Below, piece by piece: positions 12,823 through 22,070 of a stretch of DNA of 64,000 bases. The notes under the pieces were generated by a model that saw only the letters and a program-made list of their open reading frames with translations, was not told the DNA's origin and ran no database searches. The stretch's first letter is position 1. The number at the start of each line of letters is the position of its first letter. Both the position numbers and the translations under genes were made by a program. The stretch covers positions 1,015,093 to 1,079,092 of the forward strand of contig NZ_QAIG01000005.1 of assembly GCF_003060885.1 (NCBI RefSeq), given 5' to 3'. The DNA comes from Pseudomonas sp. HMWF032 (GTDB taxonomy: Bacteria > Pseudomonadota > Gammaproteobacteria > Pseudomonadales > Pseudomonadaceae).

Positions 12823-12915
12823 GTGTACTCCTCAAGGGTGTTGACTCGCCCTTTCTGCTGGGGGCGATGTGCTGGGCGCGCGCGTAGGGCGCGCGCTGAA
12901 TGTAGGAAGGCCTTA

Positions 12916-12930
12916 GCAAAGCTAGTGCCA
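12916..12930 (-). promoter_or_regulatory. Sigma-54 promoter of gcvH operon
   Basis: Reading on the minus strand, TGGCACTAGCTTTGC matches the RpoN consensus TGGCACG-N4-TTGC at every conserved position except the final G of the first box, with GG and GC correctly spaced by ten bases. It lies 94-108 bases before the gcvH start. Known: the equivalent operon in P. aeruginosa (gcs2) is sigma-54 dependent and activated by the TyrR-like regulator GcsR. Confidence 0.82.
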
Positions 12931-12994
12931 TTATGATTTTTATCAATAAAAACAAAGGCTTATGTTTATTTCTGGGGTGGTGAATTTTGACTTT

Positions 12995-13111
12995 TGTAGC
13001 GAAATCGATACGCGACGTGCGGGCTGGTCGCGCATCGCGGGGGACAAGGCCCGGTTGTCGCGGGCTGAACGCTTTGTGTCGCTTTCATTACGCTGTAACG
13101 AATTGAGTACG
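12995..13111 (-). promoter_or_regulatory. Array of 18-bp TGTAACG-N4-type activator sites (GcsR-like)
   Basis: Three sites start at 13056, 13075 and 13094, each 18 bp and exactly 19 bp apart: TGTCGCG-N4-GAACGCT, TGTGTCG-N4-CATTACG and TGTAACG-N4-GAGTACG. A fourth, TGTAGCG-N4-CGATACG, is separate at 12995. They resemble the P. aeruginosa GcsR sites as I recall them (TGTAACG-N4-CGTTCCG, three in tandem). They sit 125-180 bases upstream of the sigma-54 promoter, the usual place for an enhancer-binding protein. The regulator gene itself is not in this window. Confidence 0.65.
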
Positions 13112-13387
13112 TACTGATGGCCGGCCGCGTGATATGCGCATGGTGCGGTTGCGCAATGCGCCTGAGCAGGCGTGGATGAGTGCAGAGCCCTGCGCGCGGT
13201 AATGGGCTATTCGTCCAGGTTATGCGGAGCCATTGAAATGCGCCATGAGATGGCCTCAGAGGGGCCGGCCAGAGGGTGATTCACTCTTTCGGCTGACAGG
13301 GCAAATACCTCTTTCGGGCGCTTATCCCTTGGTTTGTGGCTGGTTAGCGTGGTGGCTCTACACGAAATCGCTTTCCAGGAGAGCCGC

Positions 13388-15154
13388 ATGAGAACAACAA
13401 CAAGACATGCCATCTTCCAGCCCAGCGTGTTGGCGGTTGCCATCGCGATTGGCTGTGTTGCGCCTGTCCAGGCCGTCACATTCAACTTTGGTGAGGTCGA
13501 AGCGCAGTTCGACTCGTCGCTGTCGGTGGGGGCCAGCTGGTCGGTGCGTGATGCCGATCGGGACTTTATTTCCACCGCCAGCGGTGGCCAGGCGTCCTCA
13601 CGGACTTCCGACGATGGCCGGCTGAACTTCGAGAAGGGCAAGACCTTCTCGAAGATCTTCAAGGGTATCCATGACCTGGAAGTCAAGTATGGCGATACCG
13701 GCGTGTTTATCCGCGGCAAGTACTGGTACGACTTTGAAACCAAGGATGAAGGCCGCGAGTTCTACGACATTCAGGACAGCAACCGTAAAACTGCCGCACA
13801 GTCGTCGGGCGCTGAGATTCTCGATGCGTTCCTCTACCACAATTACAACCTGGGTAGCCTGCCTGGCAGCGTGCGTGTGGGTAAGCAGGTGGTCAGTTGG
13901 GGCGAGAGTACCTTTATTGGTAACAGCATCAACGCCATCAACCCTGTCGATGTGGCGGCATTCCGTCGTCCGGGCGCTGAAATCAAGGAAGGGCTGATTC
14001 CGGTCAACATGCTTTATGTGTCGCAGAGCCTGACGGACACCCTGAGCATGGAAGCCTTCTACCAATTGGAGTGGGACCAGACGGTCGTGGATAACTGCGG
14101 CACGTTCTTCTCCAGCTCCGATGTACTGGCTGATGGCTGTGACGACCGCTTGACCGTACTGGGGCCTGACCTGGCGCCAGGGGTGTCGAGAAACGCCTTT
14201 GTGGACAACGCCTATATCCCGCGCGCCGGCGATCGCGATGCCCGCGATGACGGCCAGTATGGCATTGCCCTGCGCTGGTTTGCCGAGTCGCTGAATGACA
14301 CCGAGTTCGGTGCCTATGCGATGAACTATCACAGCCGTGGTCCGGTGTTCAGCACCATTCGCACGACAACGCCGAACTTTGCCACCTTCATCCCCGGCGC
14401 GCCCAATGCGCGCTATTTCATCGAGTATCCGGAAGACATTCGTCTGTATGGTTTGAGCTTCCAGACCAATCTCAGTGGCACGGCCCTGTCTGGTGAAGTC
14501 AGCTACCGCCCGAATATGCCGCTGCAGATCAACTCCACGGACCTGTCCTTTGGTGCGCTGGGGCTGCCGTTCAGCCCGGTATTTACCACCGGTCACGCGC
14601 AGAACGTTGCCGGTGCTGATCTGCATGGCTATGACCGCCGTGCCGTGACCCAGGCTCAGTTGTCGGCCGTGCAGTTCATCGACCGTGTGCTGGGTGCCAG
14701 CCGCTTGACCCTGGTGGGGGAAGTGGGTTTCAACCATGTCAACGGCATCAGTGACGATGTCGGTGAGCTGCGTTTTGGTCGTGATCCGATTTACGGGCCG
14801 GGTGAATACCGTGCTGCCGGCATCTGTGCGGCCTTCAACGCCGCCAATCCTGATGAGTGCCAGGGTGATGGCTTTTACACCTCGAACTCCTGGGGTTACC
14901 GGGCTCGGGCGAGCCTGGACTACAGCAACGTGTTCGCAGGTATCAACCTGTCGCCGAGTGTTGCCTGGTCGCATGACGTGGATGGCTACGGGCCGAACTT
15001 CAGCGAAGGCAACAAGGCTATCAGCCTGGCGCTCAATGCCGATTACCAGAACACGTACACGGCCAGCCTGAGTTACACCGACTTTTTCGGTGGCGACTAC
15101 AACACGACCACTGACCGCGACTTTGTTGCGCTTAGTTTCGGCGTGAATTTCTGA
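13388..15154 (+). CDS. DUF1302 family outer-membrane protein
   Basis: 588 residues with a Sec signal peptide ending near residue 29 (VQA). The mature protein is rich in alternating aromatic/polar strands and ends in a phenylalanine (FGVNF), as outer-membrane beta-barrels do. The text matches the DUF1302 family, found in Pseudomonas and relatives beside DUF1329 genes and often near RND permeases and sterol or hydrocarbon genes; the cargo is not known. ATG 13388 follows AGGAG. It is 28 bases upstream of the DUF1329 gene, so one operon. A LuxR-type gene follows the pair. Confidence 0.88.
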   Translation: MRTTTRHAIFQPSVLAVAIAIGCVAPVQAVTFNFGEVEAQFDSSLSVGASWSVRDADRDFISTASGGQASSRTSDDGRLNFEKGKTFSKIFKGIHDLEVKYGDTGVFIRGKYWYDFETKDEGREFYDIQDSNRKTAAQSSGAEILDAFLYHNYNLGSLPGSVRVGKQVVSWGESTFIGNSINAINPVDVAAFRRPGAEIKEGLIPVNMLYVSQSLTDTLSMEAFYQLEWDQTVVDNCGTFFSSSDVLADGCDDRLTVLGPDLAPGVSRNAFVDNAYIPRAGDRDARDDGQYGIALRWFAESLNDTEFGAYAMNYHSRGPVFSTIRTTTPNFATFIPGAPNARYFIEYPEDIRLYGLSFQTNLSGTALSGEVSYRPNMPLQINSTDLSFGALGLPFSPVFTTGHAQNVAGADLHGYDRRAVTQAQLSAVQFIDRVLGASRLTLVGEVGFNHVNGISDDVGELRFGRDPIYGPGEYRAAGICAAFNAANPDECQGDGFYTSNSWGYRARASLDYSNVFAGINLSPSVAWSHDVDGYGPNFSEGNKAISLALNADYQNTYTASLSYTDFFGGDYNTTTDRDFVALSFGVNF

Positions 15155-15182
15155 TCAACACAGTGCAAAGGATCCGTACACC

Positions 15183-16553
15183 ATGAAAAGCACAAGAATC
15201 CTGCAAGCTGGGGCGCTGGCAATGGGCCTGCTGGCCAGCAGTGTGATGGCGGCAGTCTCGGAACAGGAAGCGGCGCAACTGGGTGTCAGCCTGACGCCGC
15301 TGGGCGCCGAAATGGCGGGCAATGCCGATGGCAGTATCCCGGCCTGGGGCGGCGGACTTTCCACCACCGCTGCCGCCGTAGACGAAAAGGGCTTCCTGGC
15401 TGATCCCTACGCCAGTGACCAGCCACTGTTTACCATCACTGCAGCCAATGCCGAGCAGTACAAGGACAAACTGTCGGCAGGCCAGTTGGCCATGTTCAAG
15501 CGCTACCCGGAGAGTTACAAGATTCCGGTCTATCCAACACGCCGCAGTGCCGCAGTCCCCGCGAAAATCGCCGAGGCCGCCAAGCTCAGTGCGGTCAATA
15601 CCGTGCCGGTAGATGGTGGCAACGGCCTGCAGAACTTCAATGCCAGCCGCTACTACGCCTTTCCAATCCCCAAAACTGGGGTGGAGGTGGTGTGGAACCA
15701 CATCACCCGTTACCGCGGCGGTAACACGCGCCGGGTTGTTACTCAGGCCACACCGCAAACCAATGGCTCCTACAGCCTGGTGAAGTTCGAGGATGAAGTG
15801 GCTTTCCCGGCGGACATGCCTGACCTCGATCCGGCCAAAGGCAGCAACATCCTGCTGTACTTCAAACAGCGGGTGACTGCGCCTTCGCGTCTGGCAGGCA
15901 ACGTGCTGCTGGTGCACGAGACCATTGATCAGGTGAAAGAGCCGCGTCTGGCGTGGATCTACAATGCCGGCCAGCGTCGTGTACGGCGTGCGCCACAGGT
16001 GGCCTACGACGGTCCGGGTACCGCGTCGGACGGCATGCGTACGGCGGACAACTTCGACCTGTTCTCCGGTGCGCCTGACCGCTATGACTGGCAGTTGGTG
16101 GGCAAGAAGGAGATGTACATTCCCTACAACAGCTTCAAGCTCGATTCGCCTGCACTGTCCTATGACGATGTGCTCAAAGCGGGCCATATCAACCAGGACC
16201 TGACCCGTTATGAGCTGCACCGCGTCTGGGAAGTGGTGGCCACGCTGAAGGATGGTGAGCGGCATATCTATGCCAAGCGGCATATGTATGTGGACGAAGA
16301 CAGTTGGCAAATCGCCCTGGTCGATCACTACGACGGTCGTGGTCAACTCTGGCGGGTCGCCGAAGGTCATGCCCAGCAGTACTTCAACCATCAGGTGCCC
16401 GGTTACACCCTGGAAGCCCTGTATGACCTAGTGGCAGGCCGTTACCTGGCTCTGGGCATGAAGAACGAGGAAAAGACGGCCTACAACTTTGGTTTCAAGG
16501 CTTCGGCAGCGGACTACACACCGGCTGCCCTGCGCAGCTCAGGCGTGCGTTGA
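15183..16553 (+). CDS. DUF1329 family exported protein
   Basis: 456 residues with a signal peptide (MKSTRILQAGALAMGLLASSVMA). The DUF1329 family has a LolB-like fold by reputation and is almost always encoded beside DUF1302. The protein is periplasmic or outer-membrane associated; it lacks a lipobox cysteine. Conserved-looking blocks are DGSIPAWGGG near the N-terminus and HMYVDEDSWQIALVDHYDGRGQLWRV in the C-terminal third. Second gene of the operon, closed by a strong terminator. Confidence 0.9.
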   Translation: MKSTRILQAGALAMGLLASSVMAAVSEQEAAQLGVSLTPLGAEMAGNADGSIPAWGGGLSTTAAAVDEKGFLADPYASDQPLFTITAANAEQYKDKLSAGQLAMFKRYPESYKIPVYPTRRSAAVPAKIAEAAKLSAVNTVPVDGGNGLQNFNASRYYAFPIPKTGVEVVWNHITRYRGGNTRRVVTQATPQTNGSYSLVKFEDEVAFPADMPDLDPAKGSNILLYFKQRVTAPSRLAGNVLLVHETIDQVKEPRLAWIYNAGQRRVRRAPQVAYDGPGTASDGMRTADNFDLFSGAPDRYDWQLVGKKEMYIPYNSFKLDSPALSYDDVLKAGHINQDLTRYELHRVWEVVATLKDGERHIYAKRHMYVDEDSWQIALVDHYDGRGQLWRVAEGHAQQYFNHQVPGYTLEALYDLVAGRYLALGMKNEEKTAYNFGFKASAADYTPAALRSSGVR

Positions 16554-16582
16554 GCCACGTTGCAGTTGTTGTCATGTGATCA

Positions 16583-16606
16583 GGCGGCCTGCGGGCCGCC
16601 TTTTTT
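16583..16606 (+). terminator. Rho-independent terminator after DUF1302-DUF1329
   Basis: GGCGGCC (16583-16589), TGCG loop, GGCCGCC (16594-16600), then six T residues (16601-16606). It lies 30 bases after the DUF1329 stop. Confidence 0.93.
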
Positions 16607-16705
16607 ATCGCCTGCCATCAGCTCGGGTGATAGAGCTGTGATGCGCAGAAGCAGGGAGTTAGCCTGCGATTATCCGGTTCTTGTAGAACAATAAAACGAG
16701 CCGAC

Positions 16706-19237
16706 ATGAACGCTTTAGCGTCTTCCTTGCCGAGTGCCGCTGCGCCTGCGTGTGGCGGTATACCTAGGCCTCCGCCCGGGCATCTGATACGGCGCAGCCT
16801 GTTGCAGCGTCTGTTGCAGCAACCCTGCCGCTTGCGCCTGCTGGTCGGGCCGGCCGGCTATGGCAAGAGTGTTCTGCTGGCAGACTGCGCACGTGAGTCT
16901 GCGGCGGACTGCCCAGTGTTCTGGCTCAATGGTGCGGCCTATGGCGGCAATGTCGAACAACTGGCGCAGCAGTTGGGTAAATGGCTCGGTTACCCGCCTG
17001 CACTGTCATCGCATGATGTGCTCAATTGCCTGGCACAGGACCCAAGGCGTTGTTGGATCATGCTCAATGATTATCCAGCGCAGCCTGATCCGGCGCTTGA
17101 CCTGTTCCTCAATCAGCTACTTGATGCGACCCCTGAGGGGATCGGCTGGTGGCTGGGCAGCCGGCGCCGCCCGGCCTGTAACCTTTCCCGTCTATTGCTG
17201 GAGGGGGAATTGCTGGAAATCGGCGCAGCCGACCTGGCATTTACTCCGGATGAGGTCGTGGCCTGGCTGGGGCACTGGCAGCCGGCCTGCAGTGCGTGGG
17301 CGCAAGACCTGTATACCTTGACTGAGGGCTGGCCCGCCGCGCTGCGCTTGCGCATGTTGGCGGTGCAGGCTGATGCTGCCGGTACAACACCGCTGGATGC
17401 TGAGCATGAGCCGTTACTCAGCGACTATGTGAACCGTGAGGTGTTGCAACACCTTCCGGATGAGTTGTGCCAAGTGCTGATCCAATTGGCGCGTTTGCCG
17501 CGATTCAATCTGGCGCTCTGTGACCACCTGTTTGGTGCAGGTGACGGGGCATTGTGGCTACGCGCTTTGCTCGATCGCGGTGTGTTTATGCAGGAGCTTG
17601 ATACCGCCAAGGGCTGGTTCACGCTCTTTGCGCCGTTGGCTCGCCTGCTGCAACGCCAGACCGGGCAGTTGCCCTGCAATGCGTTGCATGTACATGCGAG
17701 CCAATGGTTTTCCACCCACGGTGATATTCCAGCGGCGGTCGAGCATGCCCTGCTGGCAGGGCAGCCTGAGGTGGCCAGCAGTTTTCTGGAACGCTTTACC
17801 GAAGAGCAGGTGCTGCAGGGGCAAGATCTGGCGCTGATTCTGCGCTGGCGTAGCGAGTTGCCCGAAAGTCTGTTGTACAGCACGCCGCGGCTGATCCTGC
17901 TCAATACCTGGGTTCTGCTGCTGGTCGGGCGACTGGATGAGGCGCAAGCCTGCATCAACGAATTGGCCCGTTTCCAGCCGCGCAGTGATGGGCCGCGTAC
18001 CCGTGAGCTGTTTGCGCACTGGCAAGCGATTCAGGGCATCATCGCCTATGGTCGATTGTGCGCCGTCGATGCCCGCACGCATTTGCATGAGGCTTTGCAA
18101 GGCCTGCCGCACAGTGCCTGGGCGCAGGCATTGCTGTGCCGCTCGGCGCTGACCCTGGTAGCCATCGGTGAGGGCCAGTTGGAGACAGCCCAGAAGCTCA
18201 GCTTCGAGGCGCTGAAGCAGGCGCGACAGCATGGCAACGCTGTTTTTGAGGCTTTGCTGGAACTTGATCACGCCTTGCTGCTGGAGACCCGTGGTGAGTT
18301 TGCCCGTGCCGAGGCGTTGCTGCTGCGCGTGCTGGCCGGTACGGCCCCCAACACGCTGCGTCAGACCCCGGTGCAAGCGCGCATTGGTTTGCGACTGGGT
18401 CGTTTGCTGTTGCGCCAGGGGCGTGCTGATGCGGCCGCAAACTACTTTCAGAGTGGCCTGGAGCAGGCGCTCGACTACGGTGATCCGGCTGCTTTCCAGG
18501 GGTATCTTGGCCTGGCCGAGCTGGCCATGGGGCAGGGGGACATTGCTTCTGCATTTGCTCGTTTGGCGCAGGCTGAACGCTTGATGCAACGCCAGCGTGT
18601 GCATGAAACGCTGTACCGTGGGACCCTGCTGTTGGCCAGTTGCCACTTGTGGTTAGCGCAGGGCCACCGTGAGCGTGCACGGTTGGCGGCGACACGGGTG
18701 CTGGGTTATTCGCAGCGGGTCAAGGCCATTCTGCCTACGCCGAATTTCCCGGAGTTGATTCCACGTTTTCAGGCGTTTCTTCTACAACTGGATCGTGTGG
18801 ATGGTGCCGACATTCGCCAGCCATTGCAGCGCTTGCTGGAGCAAGCACTGAGTCAGGGGCGTCAGGCGTTAGCCAGTGAGCTGTGGATACGCTATGCCGA
18901 GGTATGCGCTGACGCAGGCGATCAGGTGAGTGCCGACCAGGCTCGGCAGAACGGTGAAGCCCTGAAGATGCGTCTGGGCTATCAGCATCCATGGTGGCAG
19001 GTGCTGTGCGCGGACGATGTGGCCGTTCATCCGGTGGCGCGCACCAGTGCACTCAGCAGCCGTGAACTGGTGGTATTGCGCCTGATCGCCCAGGGACTCT
19101 CCAACCAGGAGGTGGCTGAGCAGCTATTTATCTCATTGCATACCGTCAAGACTCACGCCCGCCGGATCAACGGCAAACTGGGCGTCGCACGACGTACTCA
19201 GGCCGTGGCCAAGGCCAAGGCGCTGGGCTTTTTTTAG
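16706..19237 (+). CDS. MalT-like LuxR-family (LAL) transcriptional regulator
   Basis: 843 residues. An N-terminal STAND-type ATPase with Walker A GPAGYGKS (48-55), a central helical TPR-like region (about 330-760) and a C-terminal LuxR helix-turn-helix (ALSSRELVVLRLIAQGLSNQEVAEQL to KTHARRINGKL, about 781-830). LAL regulators such as MalT bind an inducer in the middle region and DNA as ATP-bound oligomers. Its place directly after the DUF1302-DUF1329 terminator suggests that it controls that pair, perhaps through the CTCTTTCGG direct repeats at 13284-13317; this is inference. Confidence 0.88.
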   Translation: MNALASSLPSAAAPACGGIPRPPPGHLIRRSLLQRLLQQPCRLRLLVGPAGYGKSVLLADCARESAADCPVFWLNGAAYGGNVEQLAQQLGKWLGYPPALSSHDVLNCLAQDPRRCWIMLNDYPAQPDPALDLFLNQLLDATPEGIGWWLGSRRRPACNLSRLLLEGELLEIGAADLAFTPDEVVAWLGHWQPACSAWAQDLYTLTEGWPAALRLRMLAVQADAAGTTPLDAEHEPLLSDYVNREVLQHLPDELCQVLIQLARLPRFNLALCDHLFGAGDGALWLRALLDRGVFMQELDTAKGWFTLFAPLARLLQRQTGQLPCNALHVHASQWFSTHGDIPAAVEHALLAGQPEVASSFLERFTEEQVLQGQDLALILRWRSELPESLLYSTPRLILLNTWVLLLVGRLDEAQACINELARFQPRSDGPRTRELFAHWQAIQGIIAYGRLCAVDARTHLHEALQGLPHSAWAQALLCRSALTLVAIGEGQLETAQKLSFEALKQARQHGNAVFEALLELDHALLLETRGEFARAEALLLRVLAGTAPNTLRQTPVQARIGLRLGRLLLRQGRADAAANYFQSGLEQALDYGDPAAFQGYLGLAELAMGQGDIASAFARLAQAERLMQRQRVHETLYRGTLLLASCHLWLAQGHRERARLAATRVLGYSQRVKAILPTPNFPELIPRFQAFLLQLDRVDGADIRQPLQRLLEQALSQGRQALASELWIRYAEVCADAGDQVSADQARQNGEALKMRLGYQHPWWQVLCADDVAVHPVARTSALSSRELVVLRLIAQGLSNQEVAEQLFISLHTVKTHARRINGKLGVARRTQAVAKAKALGFF

Positions 19238-19246
19238 CGCCAACAC

Positions 19247-20050
19247 TCAATGCAGTGCCGGGCTGGCGCTGAGTTGGCGCAGCCGCTGGCTAAGGTGCAG
19301 ACGTTGTGCCAGATCATCGCAGAGCAGCAGGGCGCGTTGCAGATCGAAGCGCTCACCCTGCGGGCAGTCGAGTATCTGGTAGATGTCGGCCCGGGCCAGG
19401 TGATCAGCCAAGCAGGGTGAGCCGAGCTGCAGGGCGCGCTCGGCGTCGCGAAGTGCAGCAAGCGGCTCGTGGGATATCTGATGCAGGTGGCGCAAGTTGC
19501 GTGATAGGCGCTGCAGCAGGCTGTGCGCATCAATGGGTTGCAGGTGGCTGGCCGTCAATTGCGCTTTCGGGCCTTGTTGGCGTTGCAGCAGTTCCCTGCA
19601 TTCTCGGGTGTACAACCGTCGTCCGCTACAGGGGTCGAGCAGGTGATCCGCTCCCGGTACCCGGAGTAGAAAATGTCCGGGAAAGTTGATGCCTTGCAGG
19701 GGAATGGCCAAGCGTCTGGCCAATTCTAGGCTGAGCAGCGCCAATGACAGGGGCTGGCCACGGCGACGGCTCAGCACGCAATTGAGCAGTGCCGCCTGGG
19801 GGCGCAGCGGATACTCATCATCCTCCTGAAAATCCAGCTCAGTGAGTCGGCGCACCAGCGCTTGCGCCAATTCCTGGCTGGGCAGTTCGGGCAGCCCCTG
19901 CAGCACTTGTTGTTGCAGGTTGCCCAGTTGCTGCATCACCTCGTTCGGCTGCAGGTGTGGCTGGTGTTCCACGGCGATCCACACCGCCGCTTCAAACAGC
20001 GCGGGCGGTTGTTGCTGCAGGCAGGCAAGGCAGGCGGCGCGAGGGGTCAT
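19247..20050 (-). CDS. SirB1-like transglutaminase-fold/TPR protein
   Basis: 267 residues. It matches the SirB1 family: a degenerate transglutaminase-like domain with LNCVLSRRRGQPLSL (near 90-105), NFPGHFLLRV and LDPCSG, then a TPR-like tail (LRHLHQISHEPLAALRDAERALQLG). No signal peptide. The family is often linked to release-factor modification or tRNA loci in other bacteria, but not here; its activity is unknown. Start ATG 20050 follows GGGAG. It is convergent with the LAL regulator across only nine bases. Confidence 0.85.
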   Translation of the reverse strand: MTPRAACLACLQQQPPALFEAAVWIAVEHQPHLQPNEVMQQLGNLQQQVLQGLPELPSQELAQALVRRLTELDFQEDDEYPLRPQAALLNCVLSRRRGQPLSLALLSLELARRLAIPLQGINFPGHFLLRVPGADHLLDPCSGRRLYTRECRELLQRQQGPKAQLTASHLQPIDAHSLLQRLSRNLRHLHQISHEPLAALRDAERALQLGSPCLADHLARADIYQILDCPQGERFDLQRALLLCDDLAQRLHLSQRLRQLSASPALH

Positions 20051-20166
20051 GGGCTGCTCCCAAGGTTTATGCCTTTGTAGTCAAGCACCTAACCTTCGTC
20101 CAGTACATTGTTGTGCCGGCCCTGTGCCAAGTTCCGCGGCGATCCCCCGAAATAAGGAAATCGAGG

Positions 20167-20925
20167 ATGCTCGTCGTGCTTCGTCATGCTGTTTTGTCAC
20201 TGCTGCTAATGTTCAGCAGCTCCTGGCTCAGTGCTGCGCAGTCCCTGCAGGACAACCTGCTGGCACAGGAGCTTTCGACCTACCGTGTGCTGACCCTGTT
20301 TCACCTGCTACGCCTGGAACAGGGTGACCCAGATGTGCAGCAGCGGCTGCAGGTAAACGTGCGTCATTTTCAGCAGTTGCAGGCCGAGCAGGCTGCCCTG
20401 ATCGAGACAGAGCCAGCGGCACACTTGGCGCTTGAGTTGCAGCCGGTCGCACAGCGTTTGCAGGCGTTGGTGCTCAGCAATGCTCAGCTAGGCGTTGAGA
20501 ACATGGGCTTTCATGCCCTGGATGACTTGTCGCAGAGCGCTTATGACCTGGTGCAACGCAACCGCCAGCTTCAGACACACTTGACTGAGACGCCGACGAG
20601 CATGGCGCTGCGTCAGGCGGTGTTGATGCAGCAGATTGCTGCCGAATATGTACGCGAGGCGGCCAGTTGGGATGCCGGCGCGGCTGTGTATGACAGTACT
20701 CAGGCGCTGAGTGAGCCGGTGGATGCCCTGACCAAGCGTTTCAGTGAGCGACTGGTTCAGCTGCAGCAGGCACCGGATACGCATGCTGAACTGCAGGCCC
20801 GGTTGGGACAGGTGCGGGTGATTTGGAACTATATTGAGCAGCCACTGCTGAATTACCGTGAGCGCTCTCTGCCGTTTGTGGTGAGCCGCTACAGTGAGCA
20901 AATCGTGAACCTGCTGATTCACTGA
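20167..20925 (+). CDS. Exported helical protein, unknown function
   Basis: 252 residues starting at ATG 20167 (the longer frame from 19957 runs into the divergent gene's promoter). A signal peptide (MLVVLRHAVLSLLLMFSSSWLSA) is followed by an all-helical, Gln/Leu/Ala-rich periplasmic domain without cysteines. The pattern is reminiscent of four-helix sensor domains such as PilJ-N, but there is no second membrane segment or signalling domain. It stands alone between sirB1-like and leucine dehydrogenase genes. Function unknown. Confidence 0.7.
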   Translation: MLVVLRHAVLSLLLMFSSSWLSAAQSLQDNLLAQELSTYRVLTLFHLLRLEQGDPDVQQRLQVNVRHFQQLQAEQAALIETEPAAHLALELQPVAQRLQALVLSNAQLGVENMGFHALDDLSQSAYDLVQRNRQLQTHLTETPTSMALRQAVLMQQIAAEYVREAASWDAGAAVYDSTQALSEPVDALTKRFSERLVQLQQAPDTHAELQARLGQVRVIWNYIEQPLLNYRERSLPFVVSRYSEQIVNLLIH

Positions 20926-20989
20926 GGCGTGCCAGCGCCTCAGTGGTAGCGGCCTATACTGACAGGCAAATCAGTACGGGAGCCACAGC

Positions 20990-22009
20990 ATGTTCGCCAT
21001 GATGGAAACCGCCCGGCTGGAGTCACTGCACTTCGCCGAGGATCCACTGACCGGTCTCAAGGCGATTATCGCCATCCATAACACCCGCCTTGGCCCGGCG
21101 CTGGGCGGTTGCCGTTACCTGAACTATGCCAACGAGACGAGCGCCATCGAGGATGCCCTGCGTCTGGCCAAGGGCATGAGCTACAAGGCCGCATTGGCGG
21201 GCCTGCGTCAGGGCGGCGGCAAGGCGGTGATCATCCGTCCCGCGCATGTCGATAACCGCGCCGCCGTGTTTGAAGCCTTTGGCCGGTTTATCGAAACCCT
21301 CAATGGCCACTACATCACCGCGATGGACAGCGGCACGTCCAGCGCCGACATGGACTGCATCGCCCAGCACACCCAGCATGTCACCAGCACCACGGCCGAG
21401 GGTGATCCGTCACCGTACACCGCCATGGGCGTGTTTGCCGGGATTCGTGCCACCGCCCTGGCGCGCCTCGGCAGTGACAACCTGGAAGGCTTACGGGTGG
21501 CGATTCAGGGGTTGGGCAATGTCGGCTTCGCCCTGGCCGAGCAACTGCATGCTGCCGGCGCTGAGCTATTGGTCAGTGACCTGGACCCAGGTCGCGTCCA
21601 GCGGGCGGTCGAGCAACTGGGCGCCCGACCGGTGGCCAGCGAAGCCTTGCTCGCCACGCCCTGCGACATCCTGGCGCCCTGCGGTTTGGGTGGAGTTTTG
21701 CATGCGAGCAGTGTCGCTCAGTTGCGCTGCTCGGCGGTGGTGGGGGCCGCCAACAATCAACTGGCCAGTGCCGACATCTCCGACAGCTTGCAGGCGAGGG
21801 GGATTCTCTATGCACCGGATTATGTGATCAACGCTGGCGGTCTGATCTACGTGGCGCTGAAACATCAGGGTGAGCCTGTGCCGGTGATCACCGCGCACCT
21901 GACACAGATCAGTCAGCGGCTGACCGAGATCTATGGTCATGCCCAAGCCGACAAGCGTCCGCCGGCAAGGGTCGCTGATGCGATTGCCGAACGCTTGTTA
22001 TATGGCTGA
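20990..22009 (+). CDS. Leucine/valine dehydrogenase (Glu/Leu/Phe/Val family)
   Basis: NAD-dependent amino-acid dehydrogenase of 339 residues that deaminates branched-chain amino acids to 2-oxo acids. The substrate lysines lie in KGMSYKAALAGLRQGGGKAVI (about 61-81; catalytic K78), with the dinucleotide loop GLGNVG near 173-178 and the family motif GPALGGCR at 35-42. GGGAG-type ribosome site before ATG 20990. Length and motifs fit leucine dehydrogenase best, but the exact substrate (Leu, Val or Phe) cannot be decided from sequence. It ends at a long dyad terminator. Confidence 0.88.
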   Translation: MFAMMETARLESLHFAEDPLTGLKAIIAIHNTRLGPALGGCRYLNYANETSAIEDALRLAKGMSYKAALAGLRQGGGKAVIIRPAHVDNRAAVFEAFGRFIETLNGHYITAMDSGTSSADMDCIAQHTQHVTSTTAEGDPSPYTAMGVFAGIRATALARLGSDNLEGLRVAIQGLGNVGFALAEQLHAAGAELLVSDLDPGRVQRAVEQLGARPVASEALLATPCDILAPCGLGGVLHASSVAQLRCSAVVGAANNQLASADISDSLQARGILYAPDYVINAGGLIYVALKHQGEPVPVITAHLTQISQRLTEIYGHAQADKRPPARVADAIAERLLYG

Positions 22010-22020
22010 GTTTGACTGTT

Positions 22021-22069
22021 GCCAGAAGCACAAAGCCCCAGTCATTGGCTGGGGCTCTGTGTTTCTGGC
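22021..22069. terminator. Bidirectional terminator between leuDH and yebG
   Basis: An interrupted dyad of three helices: GCCAGAA/TTCTGGC, CACA/TGTG and AGCCCCAG/CTGGGGCT, with a seven-base loop. In all, 19 pairs with two single-base bulges or mismatches, between the 3' ends of two convergent genes. Confidence 0.8.
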
Positions 22070-22070
22070 G

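Larger units (their letters stand above)
12823..13387. other. 565-base divergent control region gcvH / DUF1302 gene
   Basis: No gene. The gcvH side holds a sigma-54 promoter and an array of 18-bp sites. The stretch 12931-12970 next to the promoter is AT-rich (TTTTTATCAATAAAAAC), which suits IHF or bending. The DUF1302 side holds a direct repeat CTCTTTCGG at 13284-13292 and 13309-13317, 25 bases apart, 70-100 bases before the ATG at 13388. Confidence 0.6.

Noticed and set aside
12823..13387. Glycine riboswitch upstream of gcvH
   Set aside because: Glycine aptamers occur before gcv genes in many bacteria, but I find no tandem aptamer pattern here and the sigma-54/activator arrangement accounts for control.
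13598..14974. Minus-strand frame of 458 codons inside the DUF1302 gene
   Set aside because: Shadow frame; the plus-strand gene has a signal peptide, ribosome site and known family text.
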